Origin: Paraglaciecola polaris LMG 21857
Lineage (GTDB): Bacteria > Pseudomonadota > Gammaproteobacteria > Enterobacterales > Alteromonadaceae
Reading direction: 5' to 3'
Length of the DNA stretch: 40,178 nt
Assembly: GCF_000315055.1 (NCBI RefSeq)
Contig: NZ_BAER01000061.1
Span: 1 to 40,178, forward strand
Made by a program: the position numbers and the translations under genes. This document shows positions 27,159 through 35,899 of the stretch, one piece after another. The first letter of the stretch is position 1, and each line of letters starts with the position of its first letter. The notes beneath the pieces were generated by a model. It saw only the letters and a list, made by a program, of their open reading frames with translations, ran no database searches and was not told where the DNA came from.

Positions 27159-27826
27159 CAGTTTTGACTCACTCGTAATGCATAAGCTATGGCAAACGGC
27201 GCCATAGCTAAAGAGATTAATAACATCGCGCCAATAATGGCCAATTGTGCGTTATAAGGTAATTGTAATGAAGCTGCTTCCACCGCAGCGGTGGCAAAAA
27301 TCAACAATGGAATAAACACAGGTAACAATAAAAGGGCCAACAACACACCGCCACGATTCAAGCTTAAGGTTAATCCGACTGCTATTGCCCCCACTAAACT
27401 CAACAAGGGTGTGCCCAATAACAACGTAAGCAACAAGGCCCAGTACATCTCTTGGGTTAAGTTTAAAAATAGAGCCAATAAAGGCGACAACAACAAAAGT
27501 GGCACTATGCTCGTAAGCCAATGGGCAAAAACTTTAACTAAAACCACCATAGGCAAAGGGGTAGAGGACAACATAACTTGCTCTAATGAGCCGTCGTTGT
27601 AATCATCTTTAAATAAACGTTCCATTCCCAGTAATGACGAAAGAATCGCCGCCACCCAGATCACGCCAGGCCCTACTTTTTGTAAAATTTCAGGATTGGG
27701 TCCTATTCCTAACGGAAATAAGCTGATGACCAAAATAAAAAACATCATGGGTTGCATTAACTCTGAGCGCTGGCGATATGCCAATGCCAAATCACGGCGT
27801 AATATGGCCGTTAACGAAGCGCTCAT
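27158..27826 (-). CDS. ccmB: ABC transporter permease CcmB
   Basis: This 222-residue permease has six hydrophobic segments and the conserved CcmB pattern of a cytoplasmic N-terminus (AILRRDLALAYRQRSEL), then LSSLLGMERLFKDDYNDGSLEQ near residue 62. With CcmA it forms the ATP-driven complex that releases holo-CcmE from CcmC. It overlaps ccmA by 4 bases and ccmC by one. Confidence 0.95.
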   Translation of the reverse strand: MSASLTAILRRDLALAYRQRSELMQPMMFFILVISLFPLGIGPNPEILQKVGPGVIWVAAILSSLLGMERLFKDDYNDGSLEQVMLSSTPLPMVVLVKVFAHWLTSIVPLLLLSPLLALFLNLTQEMYWALLLTLLLGTPLLSLVGAIAVGLTLSLNRGGVLLALLLLPVFIPLLIFATAAVEAASLQLPYNAQLAIIGAMLLISLAMAPFAIAYALRVSQN

Positions 27827-28452
27827 ATACGATACTCCAGCACTAACTCCTGAGTAGGATAATTCACCTCTAATGCTTGGTGTGACGTCATCACTACGCA
27901 GCCACCCTGTTCCAAGTGAGCAACAATTCGCTCATTCAGCAGACCAATACCTTGTACGTCCAGTGCGGTAAAGGGCTCATCTAAAATCCACACTTCAGCA
28001 CTGGTTTTTAACCAAAATCTTGCCAGCGCAACTCTTCGTTGCTGCCCTGCTGATAAATTATTCACGGGTATATCTTCTAGGCCAACTAGGCCTAAGACAC
28101 CTAGCACGCGATAAATTTCCCCTTCGTCGGGTTGCACACCGTGCTGAGAGCACCAGTAATGCAGGTTTTCTACTCCATTGAGGCTTCGATTTACCCCTAA
28201 TGCATGGCCAAAATAAAGTAAATGTTGGTGAAAGACATCACGTGATTTTACAATATCTTGCTGGCGATAATGCACCCTTCCCTCATCGGGACTAACCAAA
28301 CCGGTTAGTACTCGGAGTAAACTGGTTTTACCGGCTCCATTTGGTCCTTTGACATACATCAACTCCCCCGCCGCAACAGATAAATCTATCTGACTGAACA
28401 GCAGCCTATCCCGTTTTGACACGGCTAATTGATGGGCAGAAAGTAATGGCAA
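27823..28452 (-). CDS. ccmA: ABC transporter ATP-binding protein CcmA
   Basis: This 209-residue ATPase has Walker A GPNGAGKT at residues 36-43, the signature NNLSAGQQRRVALAR near residue 130, and Walker B VWILDEPFTALD. It powers the CcmABCD step in which heme-loaded CcmE is released. It is the first gene of the leftward ccm operon, with 347 bases of intergenic sequence before the divergent fliK-like gene, where its promoter must lie. I could not pick a clear -35/-10 pair for it. Confidence 0.95.
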   Translation of the reverse strand: MPLLSAHQLAVSKRDRLLFSQIDLSVAAGELMYVKGPNGAGKTSLLRVLTGLVSPDEGRVHYRQQDIVKSRDVFHQHLLYFGHALGVNRSLNGVENLHYWCSQHGVQPDEGEIYRVLGVLGLVGLEDIPVNNLSAGQQRRVALARFWLKTSAEVWILDEPFTALDVQGIGLLNERIVAHLEQGGCVVMTSHQALEVNYPTQELVLEYRI

Positions 28453-28799
28453 AATGAACCTTTAATCGACAAAAAAACGCCGCGATAATACCACAGCCCA
28501 ACAGTGCGGAATACTTAGATAAGTAAATAAGTCGTATCAATTCATGTACTAAAGTTGAGTTTTTAAGGACCTAAAGAATGATCCCTAAGTAGGATTTAAT
28601 GATCAATAAGCGAACGCAAACCGACACGCGGTTATTTTTATTTCGTCACGTTATATTGCAAAGGTTCTATCTACTCTTTAAATCACAGCTCTGGTAGGTG
28701 CCATACATGTCTATTAACACAAGGTGAACGTTGTAAAATACCCCTCGCTTCATGCTACATTTAACTTAATATTTCTCGCTTGCGGCCGATAAATTCTTT
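28453..28799. promoter_or_regulatory. Divergent intergenic region between ccmA and the fliK-like gene
   Basis: These 347 bases must hold the ccm operon promoter on the minus strand and the start of the flagellar pair on the plus strand. Apart from the sigma-28-type site before the fliK-like gene I see no clear operator, RNA gene or repeat. A stretch near 28687 resembles the first part of a JUMPstart element but lacks the rest. Confidence 0.4.
28766..28792 (+). promoter_or_regulatory. Sigma-28 (FliA)-type promoter candidate
   Basis: GCCGATAA at 28785-28792 is the exact FliA -10 consensus, and TTAA at 28766-28769 is 15 bases upstream, one base away from the TAAA -35 core. It points at the fliK-like gene. 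The -10 box ends only 7 bases before the ATG at 28800 and there is no Shine-Dalgarno sequence between them, so a transcript from it would be leaderless or nearly so. Confidence 0.5.
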
Positions 28800-31463
28800 A
28801 TGTCTGACAGCCCTCCCATTGCATCGACTCAATATGCCCAAGCTTCGGTGAAAACCCAGCAAGCAGCAGCGACGTCGAGTTCACAGCGCCAAAGTGCAGA
28901 AATTGTCGTTCAGCAAGTATCCGCTAGCCAAGTAAGTGTCAGTAGTACAGCACAAGGCCAAGCGGTTACTTTACCCAGTGCAGATATTAACGGGCGCTTA
29001 GATCCGCGCCAGCGCTATACCGTTAGCGTAACAACTGCTAGTGTAAATAGTACGAGCGACTCAGCGAATTCCTCAGCGACCACAGCCAGTTCAGTTGCAA
29101 GCCCTAGTGTATCTGCCCCCCAACCGAGTTCGGCCATCCCGGCTACCACTAGCAGCATTGTTAACTTAGGGCAAAACGCAGTTTCAAATCAAAGCGCCGC
29201 TCATGCTCAAAACACCACACTTCTTGGTAATCCTGTTTTGCAATTTATCAGTACCGAGCAAGTTCCTGCCAACAACAATCCTCGAGCGAACGTAATAAGC
29301 AGCCAACAGCTTGAGCGTATTTTGAGTTTACCGCCCAATCAGATACAAGCGGCGCGGATACCACCTTCTCTACTCGTCGCCCAGGCGCAAATTATTAGCA
29401 ATACAGGAAACACACTATCACTCAGTATCACCGGCACAGCCAATCAGGCACAGGTTAACTTCAGCGTGACAACAAATGCCCAACCTGCATTAGCGATTGG
29501 TGATACGGTTAATCTACAACTGAAACCCATTGCTAACCAATGGCAGGTTCTGCTTACGGCAACATCAGGGACGCAAGTTACCCCAGTAAAGGCTTCAGTT
29601 GAACAATTGCAGCCGGTCATTAAACATATGCTGACTAGCACCGCGCCGATCAGTGCTACACAATTGTCAAGCGCTGCGCCACAATTGAGCATTGACAGTA
29701 AAGTTCTGCTCCAGATGTTGCAGAATTCAACGGCTAATCGTAATTCCGGGCTAACTTCCTCACCTAGCAGCCTAACGAACCTATCCTCAACCAATACTGC
29801 ACTTATTAATACGCTTCTGGGCATCTCGGAAAGTAGAGTACAATTAAGCATCAATCGCGATGGCAGTGCAGCTATTAAAAACAGTGGTGTATTGGCATCA
29901 GCAGCACCACAAAGCAGCGCTCAACTAAACGTAACCCAGCAAAACGTGAGTGCTGTAGTAGAGCTGGTTAAAACATTAAATTTGAAACTGGACGCACAAA
30001 CTCAGCGCGCGCTCGTGAACCTGAGTAATAACACAACGGTCGTAACATCAAATCAACCGGTTAGTAACGTTAGTCAACCGGCGTCCCAAGGTCATGTAAT
30101 CAGTGGTTCGGAAATTTCAGCTAACAGCGAAAGACCTACTAAGGTAAACCCTCCGCTAGTGAATGCGGTTCGCGAGGGTATAAATCAAATCGTTAATGCT
30201 TTTAATAGCGCTAGACAAACCGTCGCAAACCGTCCAGTGGTACAAAGTAGCATAGACGGAGTACCTTCAAAGCGAGTTCGAGGCAATGCCGATCTCCTAG
30301 GCGCCAATCAAACCCCTGGGGCAACACAACCCTCCAGCAGCGTGAAGGATGCACCCGCCACCTTACAAAACATCGGGTCAAAGTCTCTACCATCGAACAA
30401 TGCGCAAGTTCAAAGCGCAGCAACACAAGCGAATAACGCCTCACTGGCAGCATCGGAGACATTGAATACCAAGACAATTACCGCCCCAGATATGACGCCA
30501 AAAGTTAAAGCCCAAGCCATTGAAGTACTGCACACTTTATTACGGGTTGTACAAGCTCGAGCAGAACAACCCAGTGAGTCTTTAGGTCGCATAGCTGCGG
30601 CGTTAAATGATACTCAGTTCATAGAGGAAACGACGGTTAAAGGATTGAAAGAACAGATTTTGGGGCAAATAAAACAAGGCATCCCCCAAGGAAAAGAACA
30701 AGATGCGAGTCAGATACGTCAACTACTCACCAACCCAGCCCTTAGCTTAGGTGCCACACAAATTATTAGCCCTGTTTCTGGGCAAGGTATGCTTAGTGGA
30801 TTAATCAGTTTAATCCAAATATCTCTGGCCTCGCGTTTTGCACGCAGCCAGCCTGCCCAAGGCGAAAAACTGTCACGCGCCCTTAACTCGTTGCTCGACA
30901 CTCAATCCGTTACTGAACCGAACTCAACAGGAAAAACAAACACAAATGTCAATTCAAAAGGGTTAAGTGAATTTGCTCAACTAGAGCAAAAGCATCAAAT
31001 ATTGCGCGAAATCAGCCGTTTATTTGCCGGTCATCAAAGCAGTAAAATTGGCAATGCAGAGCAGCTTTTACAGGGACAAGATACCTTCTATTATACCCTT
31101 CCTTCCGCTCTTGCTAATAAACTGCAAGATATAGAATTGTTGATTAGACGTGAACACGAATCGTCACCAGAAGAGCAAGCTGACGATGCCCAAAATAATA
31201 AGGTCTGGCACCTCACCATTAAATTAAGCGCTGGGGATTTAGGCGAAGTGTTAACCAAAGCTAAACTACGTCATGGTACGTTAGAGCTAGATTTTTATAC
31301 GTCCAACGAGCAGACCAAACACCAAGTGATGAATTTTTTACCTCTGTTCAACAAACGCCTGACGGCACTAGGGATTGATATCACCAAAAGCCAATGCCAA
31401 TTGGGCAAAATTCCTGACACTTTACGACAACGACCTTATCACTTGCTGCAAACTCAGGTCTAA
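28800..31463 (+). CDS. FliK-like flagellar hook-length control domain protein
   Basis: This 887-residue protein has a long low-complexity region rich in Ser, Gln, Asn, Thr and Ala (about residues 1-560), a helical middle part, and a C-terminal domain near residues 790-875 that fits the Flg_hook family: WHLTIKLSAGDLGEVLTKAK, then HGTLELDFYTSNEQTK and LPLFNKRLTALGID. In FliK this domain switches the flagellar type III export gate through FlhB. It is far longer than a usual FliK (about 400-650 residues). No other flagellar structural genes lie in the window; the only partner is the FlhB C-terminal homologue 38 bases downstream. The start ATG lacks a ribosome site. Whether it is the main hook ruler or a paralogue cannot be told here. 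Confidence 0.78.
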   Translation: MSDSPPIASTQYAQASVKTQQAAATSSSQRQSAEIVVQQVSASQVSVSSTAQGQAVTLPSADINGRLDPRQRYTVSVTTASVNSTSDSANSSATTASSVASPSVSAPQPSSAIPATTSSIVNLGQNAVSNQSAAHAQNTTLLGNPVLQFISTEQVPANNNPRANVISSQQLERILSLPPNQIQAARIPPSLLVAQAQIISNTGNTLSLSITGTANQAQVNFSVTTNAQPALAIGDTVNLQLKPIANQWQVLLTATSGTQVTPVKASVEQLQPVIKHMLTSTAPISATQLSSAAPQLSIDSKVLLQMLQNSTANRNSGLTSSPSSLTNLSSTNTALINTLLGISESRVQLSINRDGSAAIKNSGVLASAAPQSSAQLNVTQQNVSAVVELVKTLNLKLDAQTQRALVNLSNNTTVVTSNQPVSNVSQPASQGHVISGSEISANSERPTKVNPPLVNAVREGINQIVNAFNSARQTVANRPVVQSSIDGVPSKRVRGNADLLGANQTPGATQPSSSVKDAPATLQNIGSKSLPSNNAQVQSAATQANNASLAASETLNTKTITAPDMTPKVKAQAIEVLHTLLRVVQARAEQPSESLGRIAAALNDTQFIEETTVKGLKEQILGQIKQGIPQGKEQDASQIRQLLTNPALSLGATQIISPVSGQGMLSGLISLIQISLASRFARSQPAQGEKLSRALNSLLDTQSVTEPNSTGKTNTNVNSKGLSEFAQLEQKHQILREISRLFAGHQSSKIGNAEQLLQGQDTFYYTLPSALANKLQDIELLIRREHESSPEEQADDAQNNKVWHLTIKLSAGDLGEVLTKAKLRHGTLELDFYTSNEQTKHQVMNFLPLFNKRLTALGIDITKSQCQLGKIPDTLRQRPYHLLQTQV

Positions 31464-31501
31464 TCAACATTCCCAATATTTAAGATAACAACAAGGATCA
31501 T

Positions 31502-31840
31502 ATGACAGACAGCGAGCAATCCAATACGCACAACCCTAAAGCGAAAAGCGCCGTTGCGCTAAAGCATCATGAGGGTGATAAAAAAAACGCGCCTCAGGTG
31601 GTAGCCAAAGGTTTTGGCGAATTGGCTGACGAGATAATTGCCTTGGCCAAAGAAAGCGGCGTGTTGATCCACGAAGATCCTTACCTAAGCGAATTTCTCG
31701 CAGGATTGGATTTAGGCCAAGAGATCCCTGAACAGTTATACAATGTCATCGCAGAATTAATCAGTTTCTCCTACGTGTTACAAGGCAAGTTTCCTGAAAG
31801 CTGGGCTAAGGACTACCACAAAGTATCGAAACACGTTTAG
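31502..31840 (+). CDS. Stand-alone FlhB C-terminal-domain protein
   Basis: This 112-residue soluble protein aligns with the cytoplasmic C-terminal domain of FlhB from just after its autocleavage site: SAVALKHHE, APQVVAKGFGELADEIIALA, IPEQLYNVIAELISFSYVL. The membrane half is absent. The NPTH cleavage motif is not kept; the corresponding stretch reads NPKAKSAVALK. Similar single-domain proteins are Bacillus YlqH and the Helicobacter homologue HP1575, which can stand in for the FlhB C-terminal piece. The ATG follows an AAGGATC site. It lies 38 bases after the FliK-like gene on the same strand, so the two probably form one transcription unit and may interact. Confidence 0.82.
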   Translation: MTDSEQSNTHNPKAKSAVALKHHEGDKKNAPQVVAKGFGELADEIIALAKESGVLIHEDPYLSEFLAGLDLGQEIPEQLYNVIAELISFSYVLQGKFPESWAKDYHKVSKHV

Positions 31841-32062
31841 GGTTATTATCACTTAAAGGTCGATATGTCTTCCGACATCTATTTAGTATTTATTTGATAG
31901 CCCTAATTTTAACGTGTCGCGGTATGTTATAGGTGGGTTGAACTGCAGTTTTGGTAATTAGTATGGCGACTCGTAAGCTTAGAAGCTAAGCAATCAACGT
32001 ATTCGCCGCCAAAAATCAGCTTAATTTACCAGCATTTTTCAATAAGCGGCTGTTGTTTGTCA

Positions 32063-32938
32063 TTATTTTACATTGAAGTTATTTTTTGAAAATTCATTTG
32101 CCCTAGCTTTAATTTGACTAGCTAAAAAGAGCAACCGCGGATATCCGCTAAGTTCTTTAAGCAAGCGAGTGAACATACGCAGCGTACCGACGTTCTCGCT
32201 ATACGTATCAATCAACTGCTTGCCTTGTCCACCATACTCTGAAAACTTATCAGGAAAGAACGCCTTATTAACCAGAGGCATAGATTTTCTTAATTTAACT
32301 ATTTCCACTTCCCGTCGCCCTAAAATACTGTTTTGATTCGGTGTTTTCGGTGTAAAAACCCAATTTAGGTTTAGATTGACTGGATCAATAGAATGCACTT
32401 CATGATACCAATACCGGGGTACAAGTAATAAATCACCGACCTCAGTATCAAACTCATAAAAATCATATTTATGTGGATCGTACGTAAAGTTTTTACCTAC
32501 TGAGCCAGCGAACATAAACGGAATATTAGGCAGCGGTGTATTAGGAGAAGTCAGTATCCAATGCTTAGTGCCCAAAACTTGTAAATTGAGCCCATGCAGA
32601 CTATTTCCGTCATAATGAGGTAATGTTACGTGTCCCCCTGGTTGCATGAACAAGCGCATGGGAGATTGGCGCACAGACATATCATCCCTAGATAACACCT
32701 TTTTTACCAGTTCGGGAATACGGATGGGCCCACTATCGACCAAATCCGAATCAAACCACCCCGCTTCTCGCTTACTTTCATTGCTAAAATGTTCAAGTAT
32801 ATATTCCGGCGTGAGAACGGTAGTGTCGAACGTGAAAACATTTTGGATAATAAGGGGCTTTTCTGGAATTAAATACGAATTTACAAACTCGGTGTAACTT
32901 AGACTAGAAAGATCCCTTTTTTCGATTTCTAATTTCAT
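32063..32938 (-). CDS. Cupin-8/JmjC-domain Fe(II)/2-oxoglutarate oxygenase-like protein
   Basis: This 291-residue protein has a cupin-like JmjC fold. The iron-binding facial triad is visible as His108-Tyr-Asp110 in LPHYDGNSLHG and His179 in VPRYWYHEVHS. The preceding segment RLFMQPGGHVT and the LLVPRYWYH strand match the PxxWxH-type motif of bacterial cupin-8 proteins related to hydroxylases of ribosomal proteins, asparagine or histidine residues. The substrate is unknown. It starts at the ATG at 32938 after a GAAGGTG ribosome site that abuts a small hairpin. It is a single gene, convergent with the flhB-like gene and more than 450 bases from the secreted-protein gene. Confidence 0.78.
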   Translation of the reverse strand: MKLEIEKRDLSSLSYTEFVNSYLIPEKPLIIQNVFTFDTTVLTPEYILEHFSNESKREAGWFDSDLVDSGPIRIPELVKKVLSRDDMSVRQSPMRLFMQPGGHVTLPHYDGNSLHGLNLQVLGTKHWILTSPNTPLPNIPFMFAGSVGKNFTYDPHKYDFYEFDTEVGDLLLVPRYWYHEVHSIDPVNLNLNWVFTPKTPNQNSILGRREVEIVKLRKSMPLVNKAFFPDKFSEYGGQGKQLIDTYSENVGTLRMFTRLLKELSGYPRLLFLASQIKARANEFSKNNFNVK

Positions 32939-32950
32939 AATTTAGCACCT

Positions 32951-32969
32951 TCGGCAGCTAGGTTGCCGA
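32951..32969 (-). repeat. Hairpin touching the ribosome site of the JmjC gene
   Basis: TCGGCA and TGCCGA form a 6-bp stem with a 7-base loop whose 3' side reaches into the GAAGGTG ribosome site (32946-32952). A TACAAT box (32974-32979 on the minus strand) lies just upstream, so the hairpin may sit at the very 5' end of the mRNA. A role in start control is a guess. Confidence 0.4.
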
Positions 32970-33340
32970 GTGAATTGTATTAATAATTATTTTACCAGCT
33001 TCTCCCCTAAAGTCTACGAACATGGAGTTGCCCATAAAACGATGTGCAAAAAATATATAGGCTTTTCCTGCTAACAAACAAACGACCTAGTACCCTACAG
33101 TATTGTAACTTTACGCTTATTGCTCAACAGTTTATGTTTTAATTTCTGCGCGTCCAACCGAGGGAAGTTCGGCGATTACCACATGACATTCCAGTGACGT
33201 AATCAGTTAATGCAAAGACAACATTAATTAAAATAAGATACTTCGTGAGTAACAAGTAACGAAAGTGTTTTCACCTATATACATAGTGTATGCAATTTAA
33301 TGAAAATGCGGTATATCCAATGTCAAACGTGCGATAGGTA

Positions 33341-33367
33341 AAAAAAAAGCCGAACTAGTCGGCTTTT
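33341..33367 (-). terminator. Rho-independent terminator of the secreted-protein gene
   Basis: On the minus strand AAAAGCCGA pairs with TCGGCTTTT around the short loop CTAGT, followed by a run of eight T. It lies 24 bases after the stop codon of the secreted protein gene. Confidence 0.9.
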
Positions 33368-33390
33368 CAAACAATAAATGTTGATGTGTC

Positions 33391-34230
33391 TTATTTTCCA
33401 AACTTTCTACTAAAGCTCAAACCTAACAAGCCAAGACCCAAGAAAGCTAACCCTGCTGGAGAGGGTACTTGACGATTGTTTAAACCGATAACAATATTGT
33501 CAAACTCCCCTGCGATACCGCTGGTTGATACTCGTACCCTGTCGAAGGATTCAGCAAACGAAAAGTCAATATTCACGTAGCGATTTGAATCTGGGTCAGT
33601 TTGGTCACCTGAAGCTGCATTTGAAAGCGCTAACAACTCAGGTCCGGTAATTTTTGCTACTGAGTCGTCACCAGAAAAGAACTCAAAATCGTTGTAATTA
33701 TCGACAGAACCCCAGTAAAAACCAAGGTAATCGATCCGGACGCCTCCACCTTGAGCAGCCAAAAATCCGGAGTAATCAATTTCTACCCATGAAGGCAAGT
33801 CGCCTCCTTCTGCCGGCGTGTGACCATAACAAGTCGAGTCATTAAGAGGTTGGGCGGCTACGTTCGGAACTGAGCCTTTACGCACACCAAAAGCCGTACT
33901 AGCACTAGTATTTACAGTGATTCCACCACCAGTGCCATTTACCGCACATGTAGCAGAGTCAGCCGCAAGGCCTGGTTCGTTATATTGTGTATCGCCAGCA
34001 GGGGCACCATCAATATTGGTTGCTTGATCGAAAGTTTCAACGAAGAAACCATTAGTACCATTATTTATCGCATGCGATGGGTCACTAATACGACTACTGG
34101 TTTGCCCAGAACCATCACCTGCTGCTTGACCACCAAATGTAATACTTGCAGCGCTAACTTGCTGGCTGGCGACAATCGCCAGAAGTACCGCTGTAGAAAT
34201 GATTGTTTTTGAACCGAATAAATTTTTCAT
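33391..34230 (-). CDS. Secreted protein with variant PEP-CTERM sorting tail
   Basis: This 279-residue protein has a signal peptide (cleavage near VSA at residue 27) and a C-terminal tripartite tail at about residues 255-279: a VPSPAG motif, the hydrophobic stretch LAFLGLGLLGLSF and basic SRKFGK. This matches PEP-CTERM proteins cut by exosortase, except that the usual PEP is PSP-like. The body is glycine-, serine- and aspartate-rich with few cysteines and resembles extracellular beta-sandwich proteins of unknown role. A good ribosome site (AAAGGGATATACAT before the ATG) and a strong terminator make it a single-gene unit. No exosortase gene lies in the window. Confidence 0.75.
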   Translation of the reverse strand: MKNLFGSKTIISTAVLLAIVASQQVSAASITFGGQAAGDGSGQTSSRISDPSHAINNGTNGFFVETFDQATNIDGAPAGDTQYNEPGLAADSATCAVNGTGGGITVNTSASTAFGVRKGSVPNVAAQPLNDSTCYGHTPAEGGDLPSWVEIDYSGFLAAQGGGVRIDYLGFYWGSVDNYNDFEFFSGDDSVAKITGPELLALSNAASGDQTDPDSNRYVNIDFSFAESFDRVRVSTSGIAGEFDNIVIGLNNRQVPSPAGLAFLGLGLLGLSFSRKFGK

Positions 34231-34826
34231 ATGTATATCCCTTTAGCTAAATTTACTTACCAGAGAATTTAATATTGCAAATAATACTGCTCGCGAGTTA
34301 TCACACTACTTGCTTGATTGTATAGAGCATCTATCATGCCAAAAACGAAAAAACTATAAAAAACAAGGAGGTGAGAAATAACACTTATTTATGCATAATG
34401 CTCATGTAAATAAACTTGACAATGTGCCAGTTTATTTTTTAGGTTTATTAAGCCCAGCGGTTATAGGCTGTTGAAAGTACAGTGTTTCCTGAAAATACAT
34501 GAGTGTAAAAAATCCCTTCAAATCCCCCGCTATCAAGCCTTGAGCTAAGTTATTCAGCGGTAAAAGCCTTTTATAGTCATATATCATCGGCATACTTTCA
34601 GGTGAAAGGTGTCACAAAATATACTCTCATATCATGTCTAACCTATAAAATTGGTAGGAGTTCAGCACATACATTTTATTGAATTTGAGCAGGATAACGT
34701 AATGACTAGCACTAACCTTGCGCTTTCAATAAATGGCGTGTCGATTAGAATATTAAGCAAAAAAACCGCCAGTTGGCGGTTTTCAATTTTAAATAAAAAG
34801 TAAAATACTTACTTCCTCTAAACCAA
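34231..34826. other. Gene-free stretch between the secreted-protein gene and recA
   Basis: This 596-base gap holds the promoter area of the secreted protein gene on its left and the recA terminator on its right. I see two tiny plus-strand frames (27 and 33 codons) with weak ribosome sites, neither convincing. There is no recX, which often follows recA in related bacteria. A TTGACA box occurs on the plus strand near 34417 without a good -10 partner. Confidence 0.5.
34759..34783 (-). terminator. Rho-independent terminator of recA
   Basis: On the minus strand AAAACCGCC pairs with GGCGGTTTT around a 4-base loop and runs into seven T. It lies 44 bases after the recA stop codon. Confidence 0.9.
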
Positions 34827-35864
34827 TTATTCTTCCGGTGCCGATTCCAAAGGCTCTTTTGGCAAGGACTCTTTCGGGCTTAGCAACAAATCCCTAAGCT
34901 TTTTATTCAGCTCGTCTCGTACCTCTTTGTGCTCTTTAAGGTACTTAGTTGAGTTAGCCTTACCTTGCCCAATTCGTTCATCACCGTAGCTATACCAAGC
35001 ACCTGCCTTCTGAACAAATCCGTGTTTTACACCTAAATCGATTAATTCTCCGTCTCTGTTTATCCCTTCACCATACATAATTTGAAACTCTGCTTGCTTA
35101 AAGGGTGGTGCGATTTTGTTCTTAACAACTTTAACTCGGGTTTCATTGCCCGTCACCTCATCACCTTCTTTCACCGCACCGATACGTCGAATATCACAAC
35201 GAACACTGGCGTAGAACTTAAGTGCGTTACCACCGGTTGTTGTTTCTGGTGAGCCAAACATCACACCAATTTTCATTCGGATTTGATTGATGAAAATCAT
35301 CATAGTGTTCGACTGTTTAAGGTTACCGGTTAGCTTTCTCATTGCTTGAGAAAGCATACGAGCTTGAAGCCCCATATGGCTGTCGCCCATATCACCTTCA
35401 ATTTCAGCTTTTGGTGTAAGCGCAGCAACAGAATCGACAACTATGATGTCCACTGCACCAGAGCGAGTTAACATATCGCAGATCTCTAATGCCTGCTCAC
35501 CAGTATCAGGTTGTGAGACCAAAAGCTCATCAATGTTTACACCTAACTTTCTTGCATATATTGGGTCTAATGCGTGCTCTGCATCGACGAAAGCACATAC
35601 CTTACCGTTGCGTTGCGCTTCAGCAACAACTTCAAGGGTCAGGGTTGTTTTACCGCTTGATTCAGGTCCGTAGATTTCTACTATTCGTCCCATTGGGAAA
35701 CCACCAGCACCTAGCGCAATATCCAAGCCCAATGAACCCGTAGAAATTGTTTCTACGTCCATTGTTCTGTTCTCACCCAATTTCATAATTGAGCCTTTGC
35801 CAAATTGCTTTTCAATTTGTGCCATTGCTGAGGCTAATGCTTTGCTTTTATCTGTAGTCACCAT
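34827..35864 (-). CDS. recA: Recombinase RecA
   Basis: This 345-residue protein is a typical RecA: Walker A GPESSGKT at residues 66-73, VDAEHALDP, the Walker B region [15 protein letters not shown], the L2-flanking [12 protein letters not shown], and an acidic C-terminal tail. It forms the filament on single-stranded DNA for recombination and for triggering LexA self-cleavage. Expression is under a LexA operator that lies between the -35 and -10 boxes. The gene appears monocistronic, with a terminator right after it. In many gammaproteobacteria pncC lies next to recA; here a GFA protein, a DUF3224 protein and a broken dioxygenase gene lie between them. Confidence 0.98.
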   Translation of the reverse strand: MVTTDKSKALASAMAQIEKQFGKGSIMKLGENRTMDVETISTGSLGLDIALGAGGFPMGRIVEIYGPESSGKTTLTLEVVAEAQRNGKVCAFVDAEHALDPIYARKLGVNIDELLVSQPDTGEQALEICDMLTRSGAVDIIVVDSVAALTPKAEIEGDMGDSHMGLQARMLSQAMRKLTGNLKQSNTMMIFINQIRMKIGVMFGSPETTTGGNALKFYASVRCDIRRIGAVKEGDEVTGNETRVKVVKNKIAPPFKQAEFQIMYGEGINRDGELIDLGVKHGFVQKAGAWYSYGDERIGQGKANSTKYLKEHKEVRDELNKKLRDLLLSPKESLPKEPLESAPEE

Positions 35865-35899
35865 TTATTGGTCTCCTGAAATTCAAATTCTATGCTGTC

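Larger units (their letters stand above)
32939..33390. other. Gene-free stretch between the JmjC gene and the secreted-protein gene
   Basis: These 452 bases hold the JmjC leader and hairpin on the right side of that gene and the terminator of the secreted-protein gene at the far end. Between them I see only AT-rich sequence with no credible open frame, repeat or RNA gene. Confidence 0.5.

Noticed and set aside
28685-28701. JUMPstart-like stretch CAGCTCTGGTAGGTGCC upstream of the fliK-like gene.
   Set aside because: Only the first part resembles JUMPstart; the ops part GGCGGTAG is absent and the downstream gene is not a polysaccharide gene.
29444-30901. Several minus-strand frames of 60-136 codons opposite the fliK-like gene.
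   Set aside because: They mirror the low-complexity Ser/Gln/Ala codons of the gene on the other strand and show no protein family pattern.
31841-32062. Terminator between the flhB-like and JmjC genes.
   Set aside because: A short stem (ATGTC/GACAT near 31865) is present, but there is no T-run after it on either strand.
34392-34475. 27-codon frame after an AAGGAGGTG sequence near 34366.
   Set aside because: The spacing from the ribosome-like site to the ATG is too long and the peptide has no recognisable features.
34701-34802. 33-codon plus-strand frame beginning at the ATG at 34701, with an AGGATAA site.
   Set aside because: It runs straight through the recA terminator hairpin and shows no family likeness.
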